DNA of 64,000 nt, from NCBI GenBank assembly GCA_963971575.1, contig OZ020622.1:12624279-12688278 (forward strand), read 5' to 3'. The notes beneath the pieces were generated by a model. That model was not told the origin of the DNA. It did not search any database and was given only the letters and a program-made list of their open reading frames with translations. A program made the translations under genes and the position numbers. Each line of letters begins with the position of its first letter. The first letter of the stretch is position 1. This DNA comes from Liopterus haemorrhoidalis. Taxonomy: Eukaryota > Arthropoda > Insecta > Coleoptera > Dytiscidae. This document shows, piece by piece, positions 53,465-63,485 of this stretch.

Positions 53465-53727
53465 TTTGCAGTGTGTGGAGACCTTATTCAGATGTATAGG
53501 CTAACTACAGAAAATTTCTCTACTGATATGTCTTTGCTGTTTAAATTCAATCTGGTTCATCGACTTCTTGGCCATCATTTAAAATCAAAACACAAGAAAT
53601 ACAGAAATCAACTAAAGCAACATTTTCAAACAAAATATACGATTTGAACTGTGGATTTATCTTCAAGAAAATGTTGTTTTTGCCCCGTTGCCCATAAACG
53701 CTATGAACAAGATAAGCCATCTGTTAA

Positions 53728-53828
53728 GCGTGTTCTACATTATACAATTCTCGACAAATTTTCATACTTATTTCTTTGACTAGAACTTGTACTAGAAATA
53801 AATCAGTGAAATCGTAGAGTGTAGAACA
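53728..53828. repeat. short foldback
   Basis: GTGTTCTACA (53729) and TGTAGAACAC (53820-53829) are perfect inverted repeats, and pairing continues partly inward (ATTATACAATT / GAAATCGTAGAG). About 100 bp. Small MITE or chance. Confidence 0.45.
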
Positions 53829-54354
53829 CTTTATGAAGTCAAGGTCAACTTTATTCAAAACTAGATCAGGACAAATTTTTCTTGAAAATATTTTCAAATT
53901 AGAACACCGTGCATGCGCAGTAGACACTTTTAACAACGGTACCAACATTAAAATTACGCTTGTAAATATTTTGTATTACCACGTTTATATATTTATGTTG
54001 GTACTTTAAATGAACTGAAACACGTGTAAGAATTTCATTCTCTACCAAAAAATTGAAAAATAAATTGTATTAAAACTTTCACAACTTGTAGTTCAAAGAA
54101 AAAAGCTTAGAAAATTGAAGAATAAAGTATAATGTGACTTTAAATTAACTAATATTGCACTTTTGTTTTTGCGTCTTGTAAATGTTATTTTGGATATCGA
54201 TGTTACATAATATTTTTTATATAAGTAAAATTACGTACATGATTCATTTTTGAGCATAACAAGCATATGAATGCTACTCTTTTTTCTGAAATAATAATAT
54301 TAAAATAACTTCTACGTCTTTTTTAGTCAGAAACATAATATTGACACAATACCT
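53829..54354. other. spacer, nothing recognised
   Basis: AT-rich, no supported features. Confidence 0.4.
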
Positions 54355-54975
54355 GTCTTATCTTACACTCCTACTGACATTAAAGCAATGGTAGAAAATT
54401 CCAGATGTCGTATTTGCTGAAATTATGCATTTTCTACCATTAAGCTTCTCTTAGCCAATAAACCGGACACCGTCCTGATGGATTTCGACACAAAATACAT
54501 TTTTGTGATCGAATTATCCTCTCAAGCTGAGAAGAACTTAACTCTCAAAGAGGACAACAAGAGAACCAAGTACCTGGACCTCTTGTCCGAGCTAAGAAAG
54601 ATGTACCCGGGCTATTCTGTAAAGCTCGTCTTGATTTTAGGTGTATTGGGTGGCCTTAAAGCTGCTTTCAAGAGAGAAATCTAGATCATTCCTGTCTGTA
54701 GTCCATCTGCTACCTATCTGGTCTGCATAACGCAAAAAGCAATGCAGTTTAGATTGCTTCGCATTTGAGTTGCATATCGCCAGAGTTTGGGATGCGGATG
54801 ACGGGATAAAGCTCCCTTGATCTTCCCAGGCTGGGCTACAGGGGCGCCACGAAAAGATTCCAATATTCCTCTAACTGTATTAGTTAGACCAGTATGAAAA
54901 TTAGAGGTGTGCGTCTCGTCTGTACCGAACACGTTGCGGGCAAACCTGGACAGTATTGGTGGGGCTACCAACTCC
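54355..54975 (+). pseudogene. R2/R4-like LINE, restriction-like endonuclease end and 3' UTR
   Basis: From about 54385: AMVENSRCRIC, a TGA (Trp expected), then AKEXX-free frames leading to VLMDFDTKYIFVIELSSQAE, KNLTLKEDNKRTKYLDLLSE, LRKMYPGYSVKLVLILGVLG and GLKAAFKREI, a TAG, then VCSPSATYLV. It is the endonuclease block FVIE.S..AEKN..LKED...KY of R2/R4-type LINEs and the following GVLGG.K segment. The 3' UTR (54770-54975) contains TGCATATCGCCAGAGTTTGG and TACCGAACACGTTGCGGGCA, matching 38956-39080. Confidence 0.78.
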
Positions 54976-54999
54976 CTTATTTAATAATAAAACAAAATG

Positions 55000-55410
55000 T
55001 GTGAATGCTGGAATTTTGTGTGATATTGATTACATTAAAAAGTGATGAGAAGTGTGAATTTTCACACAACTATGGATTTAGTAGCCATCTAAATTAGACT
55101 GGATAAAATTCATGTATCAAACTATAAAGTATTTAAGTATTTTCTTGCCGTATACTCAAAATTTTTTGTGCTAAATGTCTTTTTAAGTTAATGTGTGAAC
55201 GCAGTCGTATTTTGTATGATATTGACTACATAAAAAATTGATGTGGAGTGTGAATTTTCACACAACTGTAGACTTAATTGGCATCTAAGTTAGATTAGAT
55301 AAAAATCATGTATCAGACCAACTATTTGAGTATTTTCTTAGCGTGAACTCAATGTTAGTTATGTTAAATGTCTGATTAGCTAAATGTGTGAATATAAACG
55401 TGTTTTGTAT
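55000..55410. repeat. tandem duplication, about 193-bp unit, with GTGTGAATTTTCACAC palindrome
   Basis: Units start at about 55000, 55193 and 55386 (GTGTGAATGCTGG, GTGTGAACGCAGT, GTGTGAATATAAA). Each complete unit holds AGTGTGAATTTTCACACAAC and ATCATGTATCA-like words. Copies are about 80 percent alike, so the duplication is old. Confidence 0.7.
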
Positions 55411-55806
55411 GATAAACATTTGTCAACATTGTCAAGAAAGGCTAGGATAAGAAGGGTTAGACATCTTGTTGGGATGAACATCAACAACTTCGAAGGACGT
55501 GTTTTAGGGAATGTTAAAGGCGTTACTACAGGGGCCTAAAGTAACATCTCAACATAACTAACACAGCCAATGTTTTCATGTTCAATAGTTTTATGTAGAT
55601 GATAAAGGATATTTGTCACGGATAAGGATATTTGGTTTAAATGACGAAAACAGATGGTCATTAAAGTTTCTAACTGTTTGTTTAAAGGACTCAGGCGTTT
55701 ATTTACTGTAATATCAAGTTTAACTCCTGCTAAATCTCAAACAAATGTTTTGAACATGACCATGATATATTAACTATCTTCCAAAAAGTATCTGGAAGCT
55801 TATATA
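55411..55806. other. spacer, nothing recognised
   Basis: No supported features. Confidence 0.4.
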
Positions 55807-55808
55807 TA

Positions 55809-57085
55809 CCAGGTCTACCAGTATGAAATGCGGATTTTTTTAAAAAATAAAACACATTAAACTCAAAAGAACAGTAAAAGTTTATTTATTTAAAGTATGC
55901 TCCATTAGAAGTTATACATTTTCCCATCTTTCAGGCAATTTGTGAATACCTCGCCAGTAGAACTCTTCCCCTTTCCCCGCAAACCATTCATCTAGCCATT
56001 CTTTCATATTTTCATATGAACAAAAGTGCTGCTCGGCAAGTGCGTGATCCATCGATGCGAACAAGTGGTAATCTGAAGGGGCCAAGTCTGGTGAGTAAGC
56101 GGCATGGGGTAGCACTTCCCACTTGAGTGCCTCCAATGTGTTGCAAACTGCTTTTGCCTTATGTGATGGAGCGTTTTCGTGAAGAAAGATTACCTTTGCT
56201 GTCTTCTTTCGTATTCTGGTCATTTTATGAGCAGCGAATGGGTCAATTCGATCAGTTGTTGTTGGTAGCGTTGGGTATTAACTGTTTCACCAGGTTTTAA
56301 CAATTCATAATAGACCACACCCTTTTGGTCCCACCAAGTACAGAGCATTGTCTTTTTGCCAAAGCGATTCGGTCTTGCAGTTGATGTGGATGGTGAGCCT
56401 GGGTTCACCCATGATATTTTGCGTTTGGGATTTTCAAAATAAATCCATTTTTGATCGCCAGTAATGATACGATACAAAAAAGACTTTCATTTGTATCGTG
56501 CGAGCAAAATTTCACAAGTGTTTTTGCGTTTTTCCATCTGCCTCTCATTCAATGCATGTGGAACCCATCTGCCGACTTTCTGGATCTTACCCATCGGCGA
56601 TTGGAAACAGCTTGTTGACTAACGCCTAATTGCTCTGCTAGTTGTTTTTGTGATTAACTATCGTCTTCCTGTAGCAATGTTTCCAATTTTGTATCTTCAT
56701 ATTTTTTTTGGAGGTTTTGCATGTTCTTTGTCTGTCAGATCAAAGTCACCACTTTTGAAACGCCAAAACCATCGTTCACACCTATCTTGCGATGGAGCAT
56801 ATTCACCATAAGCTTCTCGAAGCAGTCGGTATAATTCAGCAGCAGTTTTTTTCAAATGAAAACAAAACAGTAGTACTGTCCGCGAATGCTCTTTATTTGG
56901 CACAAAATTTGACATGTTTAACACAGTAAAACAAAACTATATGATCACTTTTCAAATTATAACCTATACGCATTTGATACTTAATGATAACTTAACAAAA
57001 CGCCATATGTGTTGAAACTTTGAACTATACACACTGTTTGCGCGGCAAGTTTGAAAAAATCCGCATTTCATACTTGTAGACCTGG
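55809..57085 (-). mobile_element. full-length mariner (DD34D), inactive
   Basis: Inverted termini CCAGGTCTACCAGTATGAAA (left) and the reverse of CCAGGTCTACAAGTATGAAA (right), about 30 bp, one mismatch, flanked by TA at 55807-55808 and 57086-57087. 1,277 bp, standard mariner size. Confidence 0.93.
55912..56924 (-). pseudogene. mariner transposase with second catalytic Asp changed to Glu
   Basis: From 56924: MLNMSNFVPNKEHSRTVLLF, HTH (YRLLREAYGEYAPSQ, RCERWFWRFKSGDF), then KYEDTKLETLLQEDDS, a TAA-type stop, QKQLAEQLGVSQQAVS, a broken region, MYRIITGDQKWIYFENPKRK (first Asp), MLCTWWDQKGVVYYELLKPG, QRYQQQLIELTHSLLIK, a short frameshift at about 56220, and FLHENAPSHKAKAVCNTLEA with HAAYSPDLAPSDYHLFASMD. 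HENA stands where HDNA is invariant, 34 residues before the third Asp in APSD. Stops, a shift and the Asp to Glu change all argue for a dead gene. Confidence 0.88.
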
Positions 57086-57093
57086 TATATATA

Positions 57094-58165
57094 TATTGTG
57101 TCCTAGATCTCACCGCTGGAGCATAGGGCCTTTACAAACTCGCGCCATGGGGTCTGTGGAGAGCAAGCCTCTTCACCTGGTGCCAGGTAGTTCGTGAGCA
57201 TCAAGTTCTTTGTGTATTGTTCTCCTCCATGTGGATACAGGTCGACCTCTACGACGGTTCCCCTGAGGGTTCCACTCTAATACCATTCTAGAGATGTCGT
57301 TTACTGCCTTTCGGAGGGTATGCCCAATCCAGTTCCACTTTCTTGCCTGAATTTCTAAGTGGATAGGTTATTGTGCTTTCGATTCCCAAAGATGAGTATT
57401 GGGAATATTATCTGACCAAGTAATGCGAAAAATTCTGCGCAGACATCTGTTAATAAAAACTTAGAGTTATGGGTAATTTCTTTCGTGTCACCAAGTTTTG
57501 CAGCCATACATCAGAACTGATTTAAGATTGGTTTTAAATATGCGTACCTTAGTTTTACGAGAGATCTTATTGGATTTCCAGACTTCTTTCAACAAGCTGG
57601 ATGCTTGTCGAGTTTTAAGTATTCTGTTGTTCACGTCCCTTGTAGTTCCTCCATCTCTCGTTATTGCACTACCGAGGTAGCAGAATTCTTCCACACCTTC
57701 TAAGACGTCGCTGTTAATATAAAATCTGTTGACGTTCTTGATACCAATCCGCATTAATTTGGTTTTCCTTTTATTTAAGCATCCAACTAAATTTGCCAAA
57801 GTACCTATACTTTCAAGTTTGGCATATCTTCATAATTATGTGAAAGAAAGCATATATCGTCCGCATAACTCAAAATCTTCCAAACGGTTTTGGAAGCCCC
57901 ACTGTATGCCTCTGTATTCTGTGAGAGCATTACGAAGAACCCAGTCCAACACGGTATTGAATAGTAAAGGAGATAGTAGGCGGCCTTGCGTAGCTCCGCT
58001 TTTGACGGCAATACTTTTACTTCTAATCCCATTATGCATAACTTTCAAACTTGCTTCACGGTATAGTTTTTTTATGAGGTTAATTATTTTAGTAGGGACC
58101 CCAACATAATCCAAGATATTCCAGAGTGCCTCTTGACTAACCCTGTCGAGCTTATATCATATAAG
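57094..58165 (-). pseudogene. RTE-like LINE, RT fingers to 3' end, broken
   Basis: Minus strand from about 58160: FDRVSQEALWNIL-like start, MDYVGVPTKIINLIKKLYRE, KSGATQGRLLSPLLFNTVLD, ALTEYRGIQWGF, the palm box read as SYADDICFLS in another frame (57867-57840), NKRKTKLMRIGIKNVNRFYI, EEFCYLGSAITRDGGTTRDV, VWKSNKISRKTKVRIFKTNL, LMYGCKTW, then further shifted blocks to RRRRGRPVS-like codons at about 57250. The 3' UTR ends GAGATCTAGGACACAAT and TATATATA at 57094. The longest copy of this family here; frameshifts at about 57800 and 57490. Confidence 0.87.
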
Positions 58166-59424
58166 TTTTTATTTCATAAAAAAATAAATAAAAAACGGGT
58201 CAAGCTTTCTTTTGCATCAATAAAACATTTCATTCTTCTGAAAATACTCCTCCAAATTAAAAAGTTATACAGGTGTTGAAGAATGTTTTAAAATTGGCAT
58301 GTATAGAAAGATTGAAAAAATGCGCTTCTTAAAATCCCCTTTTAATTTTCTTAAAATAATTAAAGATGCAAATCTTAAAACCCTTGAAATATGAAACTAA
58401 TTAATGAAAAACTGAAAAGTTAATTACATATCTCTACATTCCTAAAACTATTTCACCTTCTAATAAAAAACCTTAGAAATTGCTCTTTAATTTATTCAAA
58501 AAGTCCTTTATTTACTTTAGAAAATGAAAGTTGATTTAATGTTAGTATATAATTAAAAGTTACCTTAAAAATGTGAATTTTTTGTTCGCATCTAAAGTTT
58601 TTACATATAAAAAAGTTTCATTTGTTCTTTTTGCTCTTTAATTAAGAGGATGTGGTGTTTAACACATTTTGTCCTATTCTGTAAAGAACGGGTTAGCTAA
58701 ACGAAAATTTATTGTACTCTGTGTTTTGTTATTTACTACATTAAAGTTGAAACTAGAGCTTGGGAAATTATTTGTTTACCAACGTTGGCGAATAATTAGA
58801 TTTGAAATTAGCTTGGTTAATAATAAAGGTATTATAATAGTCAATATTTAGGCTAAACAGAGACGGCTAAACAAGTGTTTTTTGCATATTTCTTGGAAAT
58901 TGATTGTAAGATAAATGTACAAAAACAAAATATATACGCAGTGTTTACCAACATACGTAAGAATTTTACTCAAAATGTTGAAATTTCACTCAAATAAATG
59001 ACTCAATGTGCTACACTCTTTGGTAGCACCAATTTCTATTGTAACGCGGTGATTGGCAATGAGTGGGAGTAAAGGCAGAATACCTAAACTTGTAGCTGCA
59101 AACGTTTGTAGCTAAAAGCTTTCGGAGTAGATGTTTAAATGAAGATATTTTTGTACTTTTAATATTTCGTTATGTTTTTTTATGGTATTTTGTACAATCG
59201 ATGCACTACAACCCTTGCTTAATTAGACGGAAACATTTTTTTGTGTAAAATCTTTTAAATTTATTAGGTAAAAAATACTTTATTAATTTATTTCGTATTT
59301 GTTATAATAGAACATGATTATAATAATTACTTATATAAATTATAGTACGAGAATATAGTCGAGTACGCAGCAACGCCAGGTCGTGTGATATAAACCTGTT
59401 TGGATGCACATTGAAAGTCAGCTA
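58166..59424. other. AT-rich spacer, nothing recognised
   Basis: A 60-codon frame at 58669 has no family resemblance. Some spaced AAACCTTRAAAT words; no element ends. Confidence 0.4.
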
Positions 59425-59559
59425 ACGAGGTTTGTAAATTAAGTAACCGGACTGATTTTTTATTATTTTTTTTTATTCGAATTAATAGAATTACAATTCA
59501 ATATTGTCTCCCTCAAAATACCTTCTTTGGGAAGCCACACAGTGCTGGAGACGGTTCTT

Positions 59560-60298
59560 CCAATCCTCATAGTAGTGCTGGAACTCGAATACGGGAATAG
59601 CTTTCAGCTAGTTGGTGACGGACGTTTAAATGTTTTCGAGTGTCCCAAAATGACGTCCCTTGACGTGATTTTTCAATCTTGGGAAGAGGAAAAAGTCACA
59701 AGGACTCAAGTCAGGCGAATAAGGAGGCTGAGGAGCAACAGAAATGTTTTTACTGGCCAAAAACTCGTTTATTGAAATTGCTGTGTAACAAGGCGCATTT
59801 TTCTCATCCCCAATTCATTGGTCAAAATCTGATGAACGGTATTATGAGTCAAATTCAATTCTTCTCCGATCATTCTGACTGTCAACCGATGATCTGATCG
59901 CACAAGATCCCGGATTCTGTTGACATTTTCATCGGTTCTTGAAGATAAAGGTCTTCCGCTGCGTGACTCATCTTCAATCAACTCTCTTTCTTCTGAAAAT
60001 GCCTTTTTTTTAATTTTTAATGGCCTTTGCTGCTGTGGAAATTAGCCAGGACAATTTTTTTTTTAAATTCCATTCCTGAACGGGATTCTAACCCGAGACC
60101 TTAGCAGCGCAGAGCACATGTGTTACTATTACGCTACGCCAGTCGGCGAAAATTCCTTAAACCACCAAAAAACCTGGGTTGTTGATAAAACACTGTCTCC
60201 GTAGGCCTGCTGAAGTTTTGCAAAAGTTTCCGTTGCACTGTGCCAAGTGTGACGCAAAACCTGATAGCACACTGTTGCTCGAAATGAATGTCACTCAT
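59560..60298 (-). pseudogene. mariner transposase, central deletion and SINE disruption
   Basis: Starts MSDIHFEQQ (60298), is interrupted by the SINE, resumes MIEDESRSGRPLSSRTDENV, NRIRDLVRSDHRLTVRMIGE, LTNELGM, then jumps with a frameshift to PCYTAISINEFLASKN, PYSPDLSPCDFFLFPRLK and onward. The deletion removes GDETW and HDNA, i.e. the first two catalytic Asp. Only the third Asp (PCD) remains, in a frame that is not cut off by the shift seen in the 28540 copy. Confidence 0.85.
60006..60147 (-). mobile_element. tRNA-derived SINE with 11-bp target duplication
   Basis: Reversed: GCCGACTGGCGTAGCGTAAT (A-box region), CTAAGGTCTCGGGTTAGAAT then CCCG (B box GGGTTAGAATCC), an A-run, and an A/T-rich tail. 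Flanked by GAAAATGCCTT (59995-60005) and GAAAATTCCTT (60148-60158), an 11-bp duplication with one mismatch of mariner sequence. The uninterrupted mariner at 28680-28700 confirms the target. 142 bp; transcription by Pol III is the family norm. Confidence 0.85.
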
Positions 60299-60488
60299 TT
60301 TTAGAACGCACTAGAAAAAACTGTTTCCCGAAAAAAATCGCTACGGACAACAAAATTACTCTAGTGAGTTCAACCTCGTACTGAAGACGTATCACATGTT
60401 CATCTGCCGCCCCTCCAAGTCCCGCGTCCCAAATGTTGACAGATCAAACGCTATGTTGCCAGTTTGGTTACTTAATTTACACACCTCG

Positions 60489-61460
60489 TATTTGCGTCTC
60501 AGTTTCTTCTGCATTTTACGCAGGACATCAGTCTATGGTCGCTAAGAAGCGTTTTTTACGCACATACAGAGTTTGTGCATTTTTGAGTTTTTATTTATTT
60601 ATTTTCTTAATACTCGGATCTCCGAATTTGAATAAAACATACTTTTTAAAAGTATATATTAATTTGAGGGTTTAAGAAATGATTTGGATAAATTCAGACG
60701 TAATCTATAAATTATAAAAAACTTCTTTTAGTGCTTTAAATTTTGCCAACAAAGAATTACTAATTGACAAAAATAGCCCTGAACTTGAACCTGAAAACCC
60801 TTAAAAACTGTCATTAGAAAACTGAAGTACAATCGATCCTTGATATTCGCGAGAATATTTTTACCTACATATTTTTTTTTCACTGCATCCTCTGATAAGA
60901 AAGTCACGGCACGCCATTGCCTGATGGTAACCTACTCTGTTTTTGATTTCGTCAAACCTGGGTACTTTAGTCCGATAATCGCCACTACAATGGTTGCGCC
61001 AAATATGCTCAAATTTTTGAACAATTAGTTTAAAAGTTACCACCTGTCTGTAAACGTTTCATTGTTTGAAATTTTAAATCCGATTTAAGGATTAAATTCT
61101 GTAAAGTACTGTATATATCATTGAATTTCCATGAAACCAAGCTCACTGATTAGTAATACTATAAACAAAATATGTCACATTCAATATGCGGTCATTTATA
61201 AAAATCGATGTAATAACATTATTATCAAATTAATTTTTAATAATTATATAAATATACAGAAGATCCTCCGTTTATCGAACTTCTGTATACTAAAATTCTC
61301 GGTATAGTATTCTCGATAGTCCTTCTCGTTAGGTCTCGTTTTTAAAACTACATAAGAAATTTTCTGTAAATCTAAAAAAATCTATAGATTGAAGTAATTT
61401 TTTCCCACATTTTTCCCACAAGTCTTGACGAGTCAGTATAGTAAAAGTTTCTTGTCAAAT
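60489..61460. other. spacer, nothing recognised
   Basis: AT-rich; small frames on both strands at 60840-61043 overlap each other and look random. Confidence 0.4.
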
Positions 61461-62779
61461 TGCATTTATTTTACATAGGGTAAGTCGGGGTAATATGCCA
61501 CCTCGGGTAATCTGCCACTTGTCTGTAATTCCTTACTAAAATAACAGAATGCGTTGCACTTCACTCAGTGATATTCCATTGATGCTAATGGCCGATTTGA
61601 CAATAACTGTCAGTGAAATCTCACCAGAAATGTTAAATAAAACAGGAAAGTTTAAAAATTACTGTTAAATTAGCATTTCAAAACTACATTTAAACTCAAA
61701 ATATTCATTTACGGAAATTATTTTGTAATAAATCGATTGATTTATATCATTTTCATATCATTGTGATTTTATAACCTCTGGAGTGACCGTTATATTTTTG
61801 TTGTTTTATTTCACTATCGTCATTTGTATTTCTAGAAGCTATGTAGGGTAATATGCCCGTGTTTTACTGGTGTAATATGCTATGCATTTTCGTTTGCTGA
61901 AAAGAATAATTTGCCAAATCCAAAAAGAATAATTTCCCAATTCTGATGTTAAATAAATAATGCCTCTGTTGGCTTTAAAGCGTGTGGAATATTTCCTTTC
62001 GACAAAAATGTTATTCCAGAATAAGCATTCGCCATATCTGAAAATGCAAAAGAGGTGGTTGAACCAATATCTTCCACTAGTACACCTGACGAACAACAAT
62101 TTATAACAGACTCAAACTCTACTGCTCATGATACTTCTGCCGAAAATTCTGCAATTGCTCAAATTCAAAAAGTTACACCCACGACATCAGAGCTCGTCAA
62201 TTTTATAAACATTAACCCAATTCCGACATTGGTTAAGCCAAAACTTGCCAGTAGAAAACAACATGCGCTAATTTGAACAAGTCAAGAAAACATTGAAACC
62301 CTCAAAGTGATAAACAAAAAGAAGGAGACCCAAAGCCAGAAACAAATTACTGTAAAAAGAAAGGCACCAACTAAAAAAGGAAAACAATTAAAACCTCAAA
62401 AAAAATCTCCGACAAAAAGAAGCTTTGTCGTGTATCATCCTCAGATTCTTCGTCAAATTTAGAAAATATTTAGAAGAAGAAGAAGAATTTTTAAGTTCTA
62501 AACTCTCCAATTTAAACAGTGGCATATTAGACCACTTCTGATGGCATATTGCCCGCATGGTCGGGTAATACGCCATTTTGCAAGATATTGTTTATTAATT
62601 TTTGTATCTAAAAGTACAAATGTTGCCAATTGTAACTAACCAAAGAATAAATGTTTACTAATTTCCTTATTAAATGCGTTTTTTTGTTTGCTATTTACAA
62701 CAATATTTTCAGAGATATCGATTTTTAAAGTTAGCTGTGGCATATTCACCCGACTTACCCTATAGGTAAAATAAATGCA
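61461..62779 (+). mobile_element. pogo-like DNA transposon, internally deleted
   Basis: GGGTAAGTCGGGGTAATATG (61478) and, reversed, GGGTAAGTCGGGTGAATATG (62760), each with TA next to it. The inverted similarity goes on outward through TGCATTTATTTTAC to 61461 and 62779. About six GTAATATGCC-like words occur inside (61489, 61508, 61849, 61872, 62541, 62563). 1.3 kb with only a transposase tail; most of the gene has been deleted. Confidence 0.82.
61971..62490 (+). pseudogene. pogo/Tigger-like transposase C-terminal tail
   Basis: Without an ATG: GFKACGIFPFDKNVIPE, a TAA (Glu expected), AFAISENAKEVVEPISSTST, PDEQQFITDSNSTAHD, then NINPIPTLVKPKLASRKQHA, a TGA, and Lys-rich residues (RKAPTKKGKQLKPQKKSPTK). 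FRA.GIYPFN...I.DE.FAPS followed by an acidic/Ser stretch and P.P...RK..R.K is the end of pogo-type (DDE_1) transposases. The DDE core and CENP-B-like HTH are missing. Confidence 0.75.
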
Positions 62780-63159
62780 TTAATTTATGGGATGTTTCGC
62801 ATTTATTTCAGTAAACGCATTTTCAACCTGTGATATGCAGTTATCATAGACGGTGTTATGGAAGGTCATGTATGTACCAATTCTTGGTAAATACGAGGTT
62901 GTAGCGATCACCTAGGATACCATAGAGTAGTGATTATCATGGTATCCTAGGTAATTTTAGTAGTTAAGGATTTAAAAAATGTAAGTTTGGTTTTTTAATA
63001 AATATTTTTGACATTCCATTAAATATAAGTCTAATTTATTTATAAATATTATAATTATAATCTGGAGGCTGAAATTTTTTAATTGATACAGGGGCAAATG
63101 TCTCTATTATACCATCGTCCTTATGTAAATCTAGATTGGGTGTTTCTTCACTCAAACTA
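62780..63159. other. spacer with one perfect hairpin
   Basis: Apart from the hairpin at 62910-62952 and AT-rich sequence, 63080-63135 can be read as GANVSIIPSSLCKSRLGVSS, which has the look of a retroviral-type aspartic protease beginning in LTR elements (LIDTGANVSIIP). It is too short to annotate firmly. Confidence 0.35.
62910..62952. repeat. perfect 14-bp hairpin
   Basis: ACCTAGGATACCAT (62910-62923) and ATGGTATCCTAGGT (62939-62952) around a 15-base loop. Confidence 0.8.
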
Positions 63160-63368
63160 CAGAGTGATTATTTAATGGCGAGACGACGTCACTGGAAATT
63201 TTAATAATTTGCCGTTTCATACACATCGTAGCAGGCGATTATGCGCGCACGCGCATAATCTTTTTTTCTTCATAATCATAGTTATTATAGTCATAGTATT
63301 CACCAGTATTTCTGCTAGACAGCACGTAAAATTCGGTGACGTCGTCTCGCCATTAAATAATCACTCTG
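63160..63368. mobile_element. TA MITE with 33-bp perfect termini
   Basis: Inverted ends CAGAGTGATTATTTAATGGC... (63160-63192) and their exact complement (63336-63368), flanked by TA at 63158-63159 and 63369-63370. In the centre (63237-63260) GATTATGCGCG-CA-CGCGCATAATC is a second perfect palindrome. 209 bp; Tc1/mariner-type by target. Perfect ends imply recent activity. Confidence 0.92.
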
Positions 63369-63485
63369 TATATGCAGCTAATAGCACACCAATCCACTTC
63401 AACTGCCGCTAGTATAGTAATAGGAAATTTTAAAAACTTGGACAACGCAATGGTTACAATACCTGTAAGAAAATAGAAACAGGGA

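Larger units (their letters stand above)
52259..53473. mobile_element. CACTA-like element with palindromic subterminal repeats
   Basis: Termini CACTGCATATCTTAGTGAGT (52259) and, reversed, CACTGCAAATCTCAAGTGAG (53473); 2-bp TG duplication proved by the interrupted LINE frame (CGG TG...TG TGGAGAC). The terminal 200-250 bp on each side are arrays of GTACTCAYTT and AAGTGAGTAC in alternate orientation. The middle (52534-53270) is AT-rich without a convincing gene. CACTG ends, a short target duplication and clustered subterminal repeats are what EnSpm/CACTA elements show. Non-autonomous, 1,215 bp. Confidence 0.82.
52140..53650 (+). pseudogene. LINE ORF2 C-terminal region split by a CACTA-like element
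   Basis: The left part ends (52172-52258) with TRLSFNLGHLIYDQRLVKLN, IPSLADRGR. The right part begins (53474) with CGDLIQMYRLTTENFSTDMS, LLFKFNLVHRLLGH and KSKHKKYRNQLKQHF. Joined, ..LADRGR-CGDLIQMYRL.. is the usual post-thumb block (YE.RL..L...SL..RR.RGDLI..YK) of jockey/CR1/Rex-type LINEs. The frame runs on to a stop at 53646. Its main interest is as a reading frame that dates and delimits the inserted element. Confidence 0.8.
59425..60488 (-). mobile_element. mariner, internally deleted, with nested SINE
   Basis: Termini CGAGGTTTGTAAATTAAGTA (left) and the reverse of CGAGGTGTGTAAATTAAGTA (right), TA on both sides. Same family as 28019-29643 but lacking about 450 bp of the middle of the gene. 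A 142-bp SINE sits at 60006-60147. Confidence 0.9.
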
